64,000 nt of DNA from Whitmania pigra (lineage: Eukaryota > Annelida > Clitellata > Hirudinida > Haemopidae): positions 4,109,501 to 4,173,500 of the forward strand of contig JAJTWR010000044.1 of assembly GCA_021613335.1 (NCBI GenBank), written 5' to 3'. Shown here one piece after another: positions 47,901 through 59,988 of the stretch. The stretch's first letter is position 1, and each line of letters starts with the position of its first letter. A program made the position numbers and the translations under genes. The notes beneath the pieces are model-generated. The model saw nothing but the letters and a program-made list of their open reading frames with translations, was not told where the DNA came from and made no database searches.

Positions 47901-47910
47901 AAAAAGCTAA
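41940..47910 (+). CDS. WDR26: WD-repeat protein 26 (CTLH/GID ubiquitin ligase subunit)
   Basis: Scaffold of the CTLH E3 ubiquitin ligase. The first exon seen follows an acceptor at 41939 and is open from there. The first ATG is at 42105 ([17 protein letters not shown]), after a Ser/Glu-rich stretch (SSSESEDGG), so an upstream start is possible. Stop TAA 47908-47910; about 585 residues from the ATG, 13 exons. Order: LisH ([15 protein letters not shown]); CTLH ([20 protein letters not shown]); CRA region ([20 protein letters not shown]); then WD40 repeats, for example [60 protein letters not shown] and a last repeat [16 protein letters not shown]. Complete. Intron 7 holds a SINE and the last intron holds a Helitron relic. 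Confidence 0.94.
44104..44260 (+). repeat. tRNA-derived SINE, copy B (tail type I), in a WDR26 intron
   Basis: Begins CAGGTTGGCAGAATAGGTTGC (A box), then GCGGTGGTAATGGCAACGGT. The B-box region has decayed to GGCTAAACCTCAGC. It ends CGCTATATAAATGGTTACAA and GTGCTATGTAAATGAA, matching copy A. Confidence 0.75.
46320..46800 (-). pseudogene. Helitron helicase (Pif1-like) C-terminal fragment in a WDR26 intron
   Basis: Minus strand about 46570-46335 encodes [55 protein letters not shown] and a terminal NQVLC. These are the last superfamily-1 helicase motifs of Helitron Rep-helicase proteins (TINKSQGQ and YVACSR). One in-frame stop is visible near PYFSH. Bases 46565-46795 extend into the dispersed repeat also seen at 10490-10760. 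A TA microsatellite follows (about 46815-46840). It has no replication-initiator domain. Confidence 0.78.
46801..47739. repeat. AT-rich intron sequence with microsatellites
   Basis: Remainder of the last WDR26 intron. It holds a (TA)n run at about 46815-46840 and a (TTTA)n run at about 47247-47272. No exon recognised. Confidence 0.5.
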
Positions 47911-48697
47911 ACTCTGTATTGTGGTGGTAGCTTAATTTATCGCAATCTGCTTAGGTGCCACCTAGAATTATTCTGTGAAACCCCTTTGTAGACATTTTAA
48001 TATGAACTTCATTCCCATCGAGGAAGTGACTTTTGGTCTGGACGAGCATTCAATTACAATCAGTTATTAAAATGATTTCTTATGCATGCTGCATCACTAC
48101 ACTGTTCATCCCAATTCTTAATTTGTGAGAAGATAAGCAAATGACCAATTAATCTTTTATCAATCCAAACATTGGCTTTGGGCATAGCCATTAGTGACGT
48201 AATTATGGGCTTTATATGTCAATTATGTTGAATCTCATCATATAAAGATTTCAAACTGACACAACCTTCAAAAAATACTAAATTTCACATTAACATACAG
48301 TCGAAATAAAATTTATTCCACTACACCAGCATTAAGGGAAAGAGCGAAAGTAAAGCTCGATTGGTTTATTCTTATTCTGAAGTGACTTATGTAACAGTTT
48401 ATTTATATGCAGCTTGGTCCTCAACTTCAATCAGCGTGGTCGGCTGAATCGACCTTTCCTCAAATGTAAATGGGGATTTCCAAAATTCAGTTGAATTTCC
48501 TTGACAATTTCGTATGATACAAAAATTTTGCTATCTCACCCAACATCTCCTTCATGCACCATACGCAATATGCTTCAGCTTTTTTTTCGAATATTGACCA
48601 CACACATTAAGATACATGTGCTTAAGCATCTTGGACTCAAACACGAGGAGAATGTGTAACACCATTTTTATTTAAACTGGCATTTGAGTCACAATGT
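47911..48697. other. Convergent 3' region of WDR26 and eEF1-gamma
   Basis: Tail-to-tail 3' UTRs. The eEF1-gamma stop overlaps an AATAAA hexamer (48697-48702, minus strand), and further hexamers lie downstream. No separate gene found. Confidence 0.5.
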
Positions 48698-50862
48698 TTA
48701 TTTGAAAATCTTTCCTTGGTTGAACTTCTTGCCGCCAAAATCACCCTCCCATGAGAAGTACTCCTCAATGGCCTTCTTTGTTTCCTCACTGTTGGCATCC
48801 AGCTTCTTCCATGAATAGGATTCATAATCTACTTGGAGATCATCAGAAAGCTAGAAAAAAAACACAAGTTTAAGTAATACTGCATCAACCGATTGGTGCA
48901 GATTAAACCACAAACTGTGAAAGCAAGATCATGTCCTTTCCAGATCCAAACTCCAGAGATACAATTGTCATTGTCATTGCCAAAAACAATCATGCTTCCA
49001 AAAGCATGCTTCCTCATTCTGTCAAGTCTTTGGAACATTCCATTTACAAGGTTGCAGGTCATGAAGATGAGTTTCAGCTCCTCTGGATACTTGTACTCGC
49101 AGTACCACACTGAATAGTTCTCCTTGTCAAACTTATCCCAGAAATATGGCAGAGCAACTGTCTTTGTATCATTGTTAGAGTACACTCTCTTAAATTCCTC
49201 CATGTTGAATGTTCTGCAAAATAACCAACCATTGTTGCATGGATGCTATATTAGGTTATATTTAAACATACCCTTTAGGCAGGACAGCAAACGGATCATT
49301 TGAAGGCTTCTCAGCAAACTCCTCCTCAGGTTCTTCGTCCTGCTCCTCCTAAAAATTAGGACATGCACAATCAACACTGGTAATTTAAAAACTATCTGGT
49401 GTCTGCTTAATTAACCTTTGGCTTAGGAGCAGCCTTCTCCTTGGGTTGCTTCTCCTTTGGTTTCTCTTTCTTTTCTTGCTTCTCCTGCTTCTTATGCAAG
49501 ACATGGTGAGTTATAGTATGGTGACCAGTTGCTGTAGAAATATTGAAAATATGAACCCTTGCATAACACAAAAATATTGAAAAACATACTGTCTGGCTGT
49601 GCAGCCTTCTCACATAGCTTAACATCTCCAATGACATTCCTAAATTCAGGCTGGTTAACCAAAGTCACAAACCACCTGTTAGTGTTGGTGAAAGGTTTTC
49701 TGGTTTCAGGATCCAACACCTAAAATAATTCTGGAATAAGCTTCAGTAGCTCTTTTAAATTAGCTGTTGCAAAACCCTGCTAGACATGGCCAAATAAATG
49801 ATTCACATCCTTGCAAGCATCCTGCTTTAGTATCCCTCCGTGCATTACTCAATTGTCTGACACTGAACAACTAAGCCTTTGAAGGAGGATGTCAAATGAT
49901 TTGAAAATTACCTTTTCATAAAGAGCCAGGAGAGTGGTGGCAACACAAATATCAGCCAAAGTGATTCTTTCACCGACAAGGAAGGTCCTTGTAGCCAGAT
50001 GTTGGTTCAATACTCCAAGGGCTAGCTTGATGTCTTCCTTAGCTTTCTCTGTATTCTTTAAAAATAAGAATTTTAAAATTGCTATTCTAAACACAAATCC
50101 TACTTATTGTAAATTCTAAAAATCTTCATACAGATGTACAATAAGAAAATGTAATCTCCATACAATAATGAAGATTAACATTTGAATTGTGTTTATTCTC
50201 TCTCTTCCTCTTACACATCAGACAAAGTATGTCAGACATGCCTTATAAAAGAGATTTCTTAGGGAAAATATCAATCACTAAAATAGTGGCACTAACCTGC
50301 TTGTTGAATTGCATGATTCCATAAATTGGGAAAAGCCAAGTGCAGTAAGCAGGCAAGACATCATTATCTGCAAAGTCTTGCCACTGCTGAACCATAGCTG
50401 CATCAGCAACAGTGACACCCCTCAGAACATCATTGGCAAGAAAGTAAGCAATAGCATTGCTCTTGAAAAGTAGTGTTCCATCATTTCCAACAAAGGCTGG
50501 GATCTAAGATTAGTAATAAAAATGTAAGTCGAACAGTTACAATTAACTGCCTGTCGTCTTAAGACTCTTACCTTGCCCAAAGGGAACTTCTTAAGAAAAT
50601 CTTCAGACTTGTTTGTTTCCCCAATAACAAAATCAGGAGCATCAGCGGCCACTTTAACTTTGGCCCCACTGTATTGGGCAGCAATCAAACCCCTGAAGGC
50701 CCTAAAGTTTCCGTGGTACGTGTACAAAGTCTACAAGATTTAGAAGTAATTTGTAAGCAACGTTATACATCGGAATATATACAACAAAAATACATGACCT
50801 ATACTAGATTTGAACAGCTTAGCACTCGCGCATAACCAAATATAACTCACCCCTCCTGACAT
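48698..50862 (-). CDS. EEF1G: Translation elongation factor 1 gamma
   Basis: Structural subunit of the eEF1B nucleotide-exchange complex. ATG 50862 is in a tiny first exon (MSGG, then donor); TAA 48698-48700; about 430 residues in roughly eight exons. Order: GST N-terminal fold ([35 protein letters not shown]); GST C-terminal fold ([51 protein letters not shown]); a Lys/Glu-rich linker ([15 protein letters not shown]); and the conserved EF1G domain ([66 protein letters not shown]). All domains are intact, as for a single-copy housekeeping gene. Confidence 0.95.
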
Positions 50863-52439
50863 CTTGCAAGCAAAAGACCAATAACGTGCTAAAGCCGGCG
50901 GAAGATATAGATGTGAGAAAGCAGGGGTGCACCGCATGGACATCAGAATTAAAAAAAAAATTAAAATAAGTTACTAAACAATTTCAAAAATAAATTTAAA
51001 ATTATTCATGCAATAACGTTTTACGATATGTATGTAAATATCAACTTAAAATGCATGTTACTAACAAGTACACAAATTATAATTATTGCAATTATTTATA
51101 GTTAAATTTTACCATTGTGCAAATTAAATTTAAGAAAAAGATTACTCTATAGTTACTCATCCCAGCATACCATTCTCTGGCAGTCCACGCCAACGAAGGA
51201 CGTAGTGTGGTCCACGCTCCTCATCAGCACATCGAAACGTTAGAGGTCATAGTAGATCAGAGTCCCAATCTCGGAAATTTTCCTACTTCCGAATTTATTC
51301 GGGTGTTTAAAACAGAGTACGTCAACCAGGGTTGCCAGTAAGTATCGAACGGGATGCATATTTACAAACCTTTCCTTCTTTAAGGTGTGTCCTAATGAGC
51401 TGCTAGCAGAACGACAAACCTGGAATGGATGAATGTTAGATGGACGGGCCAGCCCAAGTGATAGTGAAAGCAGTTCTAAATGGCATTCATGTTGAAACGT
51501 TTGCCAAAGAATGTGAACAAATTACCGTTTCTTAAATATAAGTAAATATAGCTTTACTTCACAAAAGCATCGGACGATTTTGTTCATAATGATGAATTAT
51601 GAGTTATCATGAATTATCAAAACCAGAAGTCGTTAGACGAGTGATTAAGACTTGGTGCAACTCTAGTAAGGATTCAAATCTCAGCTTCCCTCAAGAGCTT
51701 TTATAACTAACATCTGATGATTTTATTCCATCAAATGAGAGATTTTATGATAACTTGGATTCGGACATGGAATAGACGTTCCGCTTAAAAAAAGTGTCTA
51801 AACTTTTTATACATGATTTACGACATTCTTCGGCTAAACCGGATTCCCGGTCGATTCCTAGTTGCCAGTTTGTTGTAAAAAGCTCAGATCGCCCAACCAA
51901 ACAAAACCCAATAAACCCAGGCCATATTAAACCAGGTTTTGTTGTCAATTATTATCAATTTTAATAACGATTCATGTTATTATACATAGCCATGGGTTCC
52001 AAATTAAATAATGATCAAATTACTAATGAAACCAGTCAAACATAATTTATTTTATTTTAAAAATTCAACAGTGTCAGTGTCGCGAAAACGTAGTATTGTG
52101 TTCAGCCATAAAAGTCGCCAACACTAGCTCAGCTTGACTTACTTTATCTTGAATTAAGAGCTCGTCACAAGTTGTACAAAACTGGCCATTATCCGAAACT
52201 ATACATTGGGCTTTCATGTTTTACATTTGTTTCGGCGTCTGCTTGTGAGCCAGCAAACCTGATTTATTAGTGTTATTCAATAAACACGAACAAACTTTAT
52301 ATTTCATTCAAAAGCTGCCTGCATGGTTTATACAGGAACTTGAAAACCAAAATTTATGACTTTTTTAGAACCTTCTACTCCATTTTGTAGTACAACAAAA
52401 ATAACGGTATTTATATTTTAATTATTCAATGTAAAAGTA
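50863..52439. other. Intergenic with one tRNA-like SINE copy
   Basis: Upstream of eEF1-gamma. Bases 51625-51710 (GTCGTTAGACGAGTGATTAA, then TAAGGATTCAAATCTCAGC) resemble the second SINE family at 29988. About 51830-51930 has tRNA-like TTCGAC remnants in reverse. Otherwise nothing recognised. Confidence 0.4.
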
Positions 52440-52495
52440 TAATACAAGATAGTAGCACATGAAAGTTCATAAAATCAATTTGTTTAAACAAAAAA

Positions 52496-52660
52496 TCAAC
52501 TTTGTAAGTCTTTCTCTAAAGAAGCAATTTCTACCGCTTTTGCCTCGCCATCTTTCCTCAGGCTGTTTGTCTGGACCAAAAGGTCCATGTTTCTGGTTCT
52601 TACACTTTCATCTATTAATATTCGAAATTCTCTGTCCAACATATCCCTGTCATGTTTTAG
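52496..52660 (-). CDS. Candidate terminal exon of a coiled-coil protein
   Basis: The minus strand encodes a well-formed coiled coil, DREFRILIDESVRTRNMDLL, followed by NSLRKDGEAKAVEIASLEKD, and stops after LQS near 52496. An acceptor (ACATGACAG) lies at its start. The upstream side is truncated by sequence resembling a hAT end (CAGGGATTCCCAACCTTG at 52664, plus strand), so it may be the broken end of a gene. The family is not recognised. Confidence 0.35.
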   Translation of the reverse strand, partial: LKHDRDMLDREFRILIDESVRTRNMDLLVQTNSLRKDGEAKAVEIASLEKDLQS

Positions 52661-52663
52661 AGC

Positions 52664-53416
52664 AGGGATTCCCAACCTTGTTGTGCCCACTTTAATGTAT
52701 CAAACGAACCATGTGCCTGTATCCAATCGTTTAGTTCAATGTCTGTCAACCAGTTATCATTAAATGACTGATAGTTTCACATCTCAGCATTCTTACGAGG
52801 TGGATCAACACTGCCAGCAACTGCGTCATCGCCCTTCGTTCAAAAATCAAGTAGTAAGCGTTTTCAGAGATGGTGGAAAAGAAGGAAGCCAGTAGCGATG
52901 CAGGTTTTTTTTATCGAAGAGACAAAGAACCTTACAGAATATTATTTGTACCCAAACATTATATCTTCCAAAAAACCTAGATTTCCAAAGAGCAAACCTA
53001 GAAACCCTGATTGGGTCAAAATTTCTCAAAAAAGCCAAGATCTTGGCTTTAAAACCCAACACTAGCAATCTGATGTCTACCATTCCATTTTTTTCACCTG
53101 CAACACCCAAGGTCATTCATACCAACCATGAAGCTTTCATTTCAATTTCCAATAGTGCATTTTAATCACTAAGTAGCCAAGCTTAAACCATATTTATTTC
53201 AAATGAAGAAAGCTTTTTATCATCAGCACATTACCTCCATGACAAGCTTCAATCATCTCCAAAACATTATAAGCACTACCCTGTCATTAATTTAACAATG
53301 GAAATACACCTGAACACAGTAATATGCCAGAAGATCCATTAACAAGTGGAAGCATCATTCATAGTTTTATATGGCACGAAAATGAATCAACATGTCCCTC
53401 AAAGCTTGACATAAAA
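52664..53416. other. Possible hAT end plus unassigned sequence
   Basis: CAGGGATTCCCAACCTTGTT at 52664 looks like a hAT terminus, but I found no partner end. The 52850-53116 minus frame is repetitive (FKAKILAFLRNFD, FALWKSRFFG) and is judged non-genic. Confidence 0.35.
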
Positions 53417-55821
53417 TTAAATTGATGATTCAATTGGCGAGTTAGGCACAATAATGGACCTCTCGAGATTGAGGTGATCAGGAATTGGAGAAGTGAGAAG
53501 ACAATGAGTGGGTAGCTCATCTGATTCTGGATTTTGGAGTGCTTTCTGGGGTTGAGGAGGGCAAATCAGAGAGTCCATGCTCAAATCTATGAGATTATCG
53601 TTTCTGACCTCATTAGATACTTGATGATGCATTCGGTGTGAACTTGAAAGATCTAAATATTAAATATGTTCAACTATCAATCATTGCTTTTAGTAACATA
53701 ATCACAAACCTCTGAGCAGACTTAGTTCATTTTTAAGATCAATTAACTTTTTTGCTTCATGAGCCAATTTTTCTTCACTCTCTATCAGTAGCTTTTTAAG
53801 CTCCTTAACATAAATAAACACAAGCAATTACAATGAAGATAAAATAGAGCACATATATTGACAATGTTACCTCAGACCTAAAGTACAACTGGTCAAATGT
53901 AGAGTTAACTGCATTGATTGGGGCATTAACAGCTTGCTTCATGCTATATAAATAAAACTATCCATTGTTAATATAAATGCAAATAAGAACATGTTTTCCA
54001 CAGTCCAAAAACACTAATTGATCCAAATTAACAAAATGCCTCAGACCAGTTTACAAGCTCAAAAAAATTAAGTCCAACAAATTAAAAATAGATTCTATAC
54101 CATTCAATATCCAGTCAAATAATGCTGGAACTATAGCATCGCCAATGAAATGCAGTAGAGATCTTACTTTCTTGTATCATAACATTCTGATATTTATAAA
54201 TCAATGAAGATTTCTTGGAAAGAATTAGAACTAAACTAAAGTTCTCTACACAACAGATGTTTTAACTAAGGAAGACAAAACAAGTGTCTGAGAAATCCCA
54301 TCATTTTAGCATTAGAGAAACAGTTTTTTCATATTTTTCTAGAAACTCCCATTTCTCAATTAAAATCCATCCAAAATTTGTTGTAAATGTGCAAATTCAA
54401 CAAAACAATATATTGAAGTAACACTGTGCTAGATGTCACATTTCAAAATTGTAATTATAATTTAAAAAACTTACATAGCATTTAAACATACTTTTAAAAA
54501 GTATATTTGGTGGAATTACATAAGACCCCAATTTGTTTCATAATTAACTTGCTTACTTGGAAAAAATGTCTTGAGGAAATGAGATATTTGAGGTCATTCT
54601 ATATTCTGGCTCTGGACAGTCTCCTAGGTTGGTGACATTGATAGGAGGAGAAATAAATATCCTAAACACAACTCACATTGTAATTTATGTGAATAATTTA
54701 TTAATATAAATGTAAATAAACTAAAGGGAATAACATTGTCAAGACTTTTACAAAATATTTCGTGATTATTCAAAAACAATATGAATGGTTAATGGGAACT
54801 AGTTCATTAATGACTGTTCAACTTTAGATGATGCTTAGAAAAAGTAATATCTTATGCATGATACATTTTTCCTGTGAGACATAGTAAAAGTATTCACATG
54901 TCATGTTCTTAGCCCATGTTTGCACTTTGTAGGTACACTTAATATTCAAGTTATTAACATATTAGAAGTGCAAACAAACAACATCAATTCAATGTTTAAT
55001 GATGACCTTCAAGTCAAAGTCATTCTAAACTCACCTATTCTGATTATGAATAAAAATTTGGTGGTCATAAGTATGGAGACAATGAATAGATCTATCTTCA
55101 GATAAGGCATTGCAGCTAGTCAACAGAAGGAATATGTATGAAGTAGAAGAAAAGTGCTTTTGGAGTTGTAATGTCAGTTGCCTTTCTTTGAGAGAGACCA
55201 TAAGGGATGACTCCCTCCTTGATTTGTACCACCCAAGAATTTCCTTAATAATATGACTACTTGACCATCAATGGCATTACAAAAAAGATTACATTCATAA
55301 TTTCAAACCTCATTAATGAGAGTGGTGCTCCTCAGGATGTCTTTTAGTTCATCAACTCTAAGACAACACTTTCTATCGTACCATAAAGCAGATTCATGAC
55401 AGGGAACAATTTTCGTGATTTCTTTGAAAGTTTGAGTAAACCTATTTAAGACTATCTCAAAGGCCAAACGTTATAATCTACTTACCAAATATAGTTCTTT
55501 GATACACATCATTCGTTGATTGATCACTGATGGCATCCGAAACAACACTTTTAATGTGACCAATAAGAAAGCCTTCCTGCAGGCAACAACGTAATTCGCC
55601 TTTTCTTAGAATGAGCTAGCTAACTTAAAATTATGGTAAAAGCCAAATCAATCAGCAAATGGTGTGAATTTAGACGTTTAACGATTCTACTGCAAAATAT
55701 TCTTTCTAATATGAGGGGTGTTACCAACCGAATCTGAATTAGACTTAACTTGTTCAAATAAAAGACTGCTCATGCAAGCACCACTTGTTTCCACAGATAG
55801 AGACCGGTCGCCCGCGCCCAT
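53417..55821 (-). CDS. ABRAXAS: Abraxas-family scaffold (BRISC/BRCA1-A complex)
   Basis: Pseudo-MPN scaffold that pairs with the BRCC36 deubiquitinase. Eight exons, about 350 residues, ATG 55821 (MGAGDRSLSVETSG). The MPN-minus start is SEGFLIGHIKSVVSDAISDQ, where active JAMM enzymes have a catalytic Glu and His-x-His; no such metal motif is present. The family match continues with TKIVPCHESALWYDRKCCLR, ILGWYKSRRESSLMVSLKER, QLQKHFSSTSYIFLLLTSCN, and NVTNLGDCPEPEYRMTSNIS. A coiled coil follows (ELKKLLIESEEKLAHEAKKL). The C terminus ends SPIESSI, without the SPxF motif by which ABRAXAS1 binds BRCA1, so an ABRAXAS2-like BRISC role is inferred. Head-to-head with SECISBP2. Confidence 0.82.
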
Positions 55822-56296
55822 TTCCAACCAGAATGAAAGCAAAGCAAATAAAAGAAAACGATCTCATAACACTTAAGAGTTTAATGACAATGTGTCTTTG
55901 GTCTTAAACAGATGATAACAATCTTAACAATGGACAAATATAAACGTATTTTTAAATTTACAGTTTTTAATTTTATTAGTAATAATAATAATAAGGTGAA
56001 CTGCATTACCTATATTAGGATAATGTATCAAATAGAAATACATGTTAATTTTTTTAAATTGATTATTATTTTCTGTAATTGTTGACAACGGCAGTAATGC
56101 TTTAAGAGTACATAAGCTTATTTTTTATTTTTGATATTAGGTATTATTTTATGTATAAGTTTCCCTTTCGCTTTGTTATTTTTAAATAAAAATTTTGCGA
56201 ATTAGTCGAAAGGTTCGTCCTATTGATTCTTTAAGGATTTATATTCATAACTCTAGAAAAGTTATTTATATCTAAAATAGTTTGGCATTTTCAGAC
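55822..56296. promoter_or_regulatory. Bidirectional promoter region, Abraxas / SECISBP2
   Basis: Only 475 bp separate the two divergent start codons, so promoters and 5' UTRs for both must lie here. The DNA is AT-rich, with an ATAATAATAATAA run (about 55980-55994). No TATA box stands out. Confidence 0.6.
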
Positions 56297-59200
56297 ATGT
56301 CCAAGTCTAATTTATCCGCCGATGCCCAATGTTTTGTACCTTCTAAAGAAAACAAACAAAATAAATTTCCACTTGGTAATAGATCTGCGGAAAGTTATAA
56401 GTTAGTGATTGCAAATAAATGCCGAAGCGCCAGTTCATGAATTTGACTTTTATTGTATTTTAGCTACTTTGGACATACAAATTATGCGCGGAATTGGTAT
56501 GATATGACTTTGTGTCAAAGCTTTCACGTCAACCAGCCATACGTTGTTCCCTTGTTTAATAATTTCTACCCGAATGATGATCAAGTCACTCAGTTTCATA
56601 CCTTGCAAACACCTCATCATGGTGTTCAACAACGTTTCATAAAAGGCAAAACGGTTTTGAAGACACCTCAAGAGTATCAGACTTGTGAGACAAATAAGGA
56701 AAAAATTAAACATGATGGTGGAGAAATTAGGAATTTGCAGGAAGGCAGGGTCATCATTTCGAAGGTATCACATTCTTTTATGAAATTACTTTTTTACATG
56801 CATAATTATATAAAGACTAGATGTTTTACCTGATGTTTCTCGGGTAGAAGTAGAATATTTGTAAAAGAGAATGAGAATTTGTAATATTAATTCATGTAAT
56901 AAGAATTAATTAACATTTTTTTTAAGTGTTAGTTGATTTAAAAATTTAAGATGTTTTGCCAGCTTTATCCAGTAAACAAAATAAAACTTTCTTACGTACG
57001 TAATTATTTAAAATTAGTCATCAAAGAAAAGAAAAGCAAAAAAGAATAAAGTTTCAGAATTGAGTGGAGAAGAAACATTGAATTTAACAGAACCACATGA
57101 TGATGAAATTGAGGCCAGTTCTTCTCATCCAAGTTTACAAAGTTTCCAGCCCTTGATGTTTCAGTTTAGTTTAACAATATCAGTTATTTTTTTTTATAAC
57201 ATTTGAAGCAGAAACAATAAAAGAATCAATGAAATCAACGAGAAGCTGGTCGGAAGTCGTTAGTAGGGGATGCTTGGCAGCATGTGGCGAATTAGCACCA
57301 AGTACTTCGAGACATGAAACCCCAACAAAAACACTTGCTAAAGGAAAGATCTCTGAGAATGGCAAATCTGGCAAAGTAATATTCCTATTGGTTTATGTAA
57401 GCAATCTACTTGAATTCATATTTTCTAGGTGAAACCTATACAAACATCTCAGAAGAATGAAGGAAGGAAAATAAAGGAAGCAAATGTTCCACATGATTCT
57501 AGTACTAAAAGTCTTTCAAATAAACCTCAGAAGATAAAAATTCTGCAGAGGAATGAAAAGTTGGAGGATATTGCCAAAGAATTTCAGGTAGATGATCCTG
57601 ATTACACAATGAATTTCTGACTAACCCACTATTATATTATTGTTTTTATTTTTAGGAATCTGCCAAGAAAAAGAAAGGTTTGTAGAATTTACTTATTATG
57701 CAACAACTAATCATATTTTTGATAATAGTGTGTCTAATAAATAATATTGAATTTAATAATAGTAGGCCTAATAATTTGTGATTTTCATAAAAAAACATCT
57801 ATTTCAGAGAAGCAATCAGGAAAATCCAAGAGGGCGCATTCGTCCGATTCCCCAAGAATAAGAAACCAACAGCAAACTGCCAAGCCTGTCAAACTTTCTG
57901 ACAAACCGATAACATTGAATATTTTTGACATGATTTCCATGGTATGTTCTTCATTAGGTTTATATATATATTTACTATGGTAAATAAGGTTTCATGTTTA
58001 GTTTTTCACTAATTTTTAGTCAAAGAAGTCAAAAGAGAGGAGATTGGATACCATTTCAAAATCTCACAAAGCTGAGGTTTCTTTAATTATTTATTATTAG
58101 TTTTAACAACCTTTGTATAAAAATCAATTTCATTATTTGAGGATTATCTTGAAGTTTCTGATTAGAATTTGTTGATTTTAATTGTTTTGAATTTATTAAA
58201 CAGTTCATAAACAAATTAATTTTTGAAAAATGATGTACATTATTTTTTGACTTATCATTTTATCTTTGTAATCTTTGTGATGTCTTCTAAACCTTATAAT
58301 TTTCTGATAGCTGATTACTTTTTGCTATTAATCGTGTTGTTATCGCCAGACTATCAAGAAGGGTCCAAATTTCCTTGATTCAACGGCAGTTGCTAAAAGA
58401 GGGAAGGAAAGAGAGAAACCTAAGGAAAAGAAGCCTACCAAGTTGAGGAAGGTGACAACCCACTCGCATCATTATTGCCATAATGCTATACATACTATTG
58501 CCTTAATTATTACAATTTTTATTAATAATTTAATATTTTCTAAAAGCATTTTACCCATTTTCTGATATAACTGTTAACAATTGCACAATTTTGTAGAATA
58601 CATGAATAATTTATGACCTATTTATTTTTATTAACCAAATGATGAACACATTTCTTGATGTAACAGGTGATCTTAAAAGATCGCATGCTGAGAAGGTCAA
58701 AGTTTTTGCAGAGCTTAGGACTTTTGGAAACCAGATCCTTGGAGAGGTTAAATATAGAATATGACCTCCCACTTGTCGTTGAAGGTCAGAAGAACTGCTT
58801 ATGCATTTTCATTTCCAAAATTATGCACCTTGATGTGATTGGTTGTCAACTTAGATGATGTCCCAAAGATTGAATTTCCTTCACACTCTTCCATTCTTGA
58901 ACATCTGCAGGATGTTGATCCAAGAGTTTTGACTTCTCTCCACAGCAGGAGATTCAGAGAGTAATTAACTGCTTTCATGCTTGTTTTGTGGACAGAGATC
59001 ATGAGTATTGGTAGTTGTTGAAATGGCATAGAATACACGTTGACAGGTACTGCAATCAGGTCGTAAACAAAGAGATAAATGAATGTTGCACAGTATTCCT
59101 CAAAGAACTTGTGAGATTCCAGGACAACCAGTTTCACAAAGATCCTGTTAAGGTGGATACATTTCTTCGAATTCATTTTGAAATTTAAATGACTTAATAA

Positions 59201-59988
59201 CCGATTTTGTGTGATTAGGCACGCACGAGGAGGAGATTGGTGTTCGGTTTGAGGGAAGTGCTTAAGTTCCTTGGAGTAAAAAAAATAAAATGCGTCATCA
59301 TTTCACCGAACGTAGAGAAGGTTCAGTCGGAAGGTAAATTTGCACTTCATTTCAATCTTCAATTGCAGTCGATCCATTTACGTCGTCGTTAATTAGGAGG
59401 CTTGGAGGAAAAGATTGAGAAGATAATAACGGGGTGTCAAGTTAACAATGTTCCATTCATCTTCGCTCTGAGCAGGAAACAACTTGGATTCACTTGCCTC
59501 AAGAAGGTTCCCGTCAGCGTGGTTGGAATTCTGAATTACGACGGAGCCGAGGTACTTCTTGATTTGTTCTCGCAGGTTCTTACGAGCATAGTGAGATTTA
59601 AATGAATCATTTGAATCAATTTGAATGGGGGAATATATTGTTGATTAATTGGAGAAGTTATTTTTGATGACGACAAATTTTTAAATTTTCGAGTTACCTG
59701 TCGTTTAATTATTAAATTGACAAAGACTGAATATTTACTAACTGTTGAAATTAAACATTTCATTTTGTTGCTTTATTGCAGACGTACTTCCAGCAATTGA
59801 AGGAGTTGACTGAATCTGCTAGAGAGAAGTACAGGGAGATGGTAACGAAACTGACTGAGGAATTAACAACACTGGATATCGAGGACAAGCCTGATTTGGC
59901 TCAGACTGAGTGTGGAGGGATGTCGAGCAGTGGTTGTGTCATTCAAGGAGACGATGAACTTTGTGATGGAATTTTCCATAAACTATAA
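56297..59988 (+). CDS. SECISBP2: SECIS-binding protein 2 (selenocysteine incorporation factor)
   Basis: Binds the SECIS stem-loop in selenoprotein mRNAs and recruits the selenocysteine elongation factor so that UGA is read as selenocysteine. ATG 56297 to TAA 59986-59988, about 13 exons. The N terminus MSKSNLSADAQCFVPSK contains a PAM2-like motif (LSADAxxFVP), as in vertebrate SBP2. A low-complexity middle contains basic patches (KKRKAKKNK, KPKEKKPTKLRK). The SID-like block is TLNIFDMISM. The L7Ae-type RNA-binding domain covers FREYCNQVVNKEINECCTVF, LKELVRFQDNQFHKDPVKAR, RRRLVFGLREVLKFLGV, KCVIISPNVEKVQSEGG, NNVPFIFALSRKQLGF and VPVSVVGILNYDGAE. The C terminus is acidic. One middle exon (about 57020-57170) has an uncertain 3' edge. 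Confidence 0.9.

Noticed and set aside
52847..53116. 89-codon minus frame with repeated KAKILAFL/KSRFFG phrases
   Set aside because: Repetitive, without family resemblance or splice support; probably decayed repeat DNA.
38968..55821. STAMBP, WDR26 and Abraxas as a ubiquitin gene cluster
   Set aside because: They act in different complexes, are separated by unrelated eEF1-gamma, and lie on both strands. Eukaryotic neighbours rarely form pathways.
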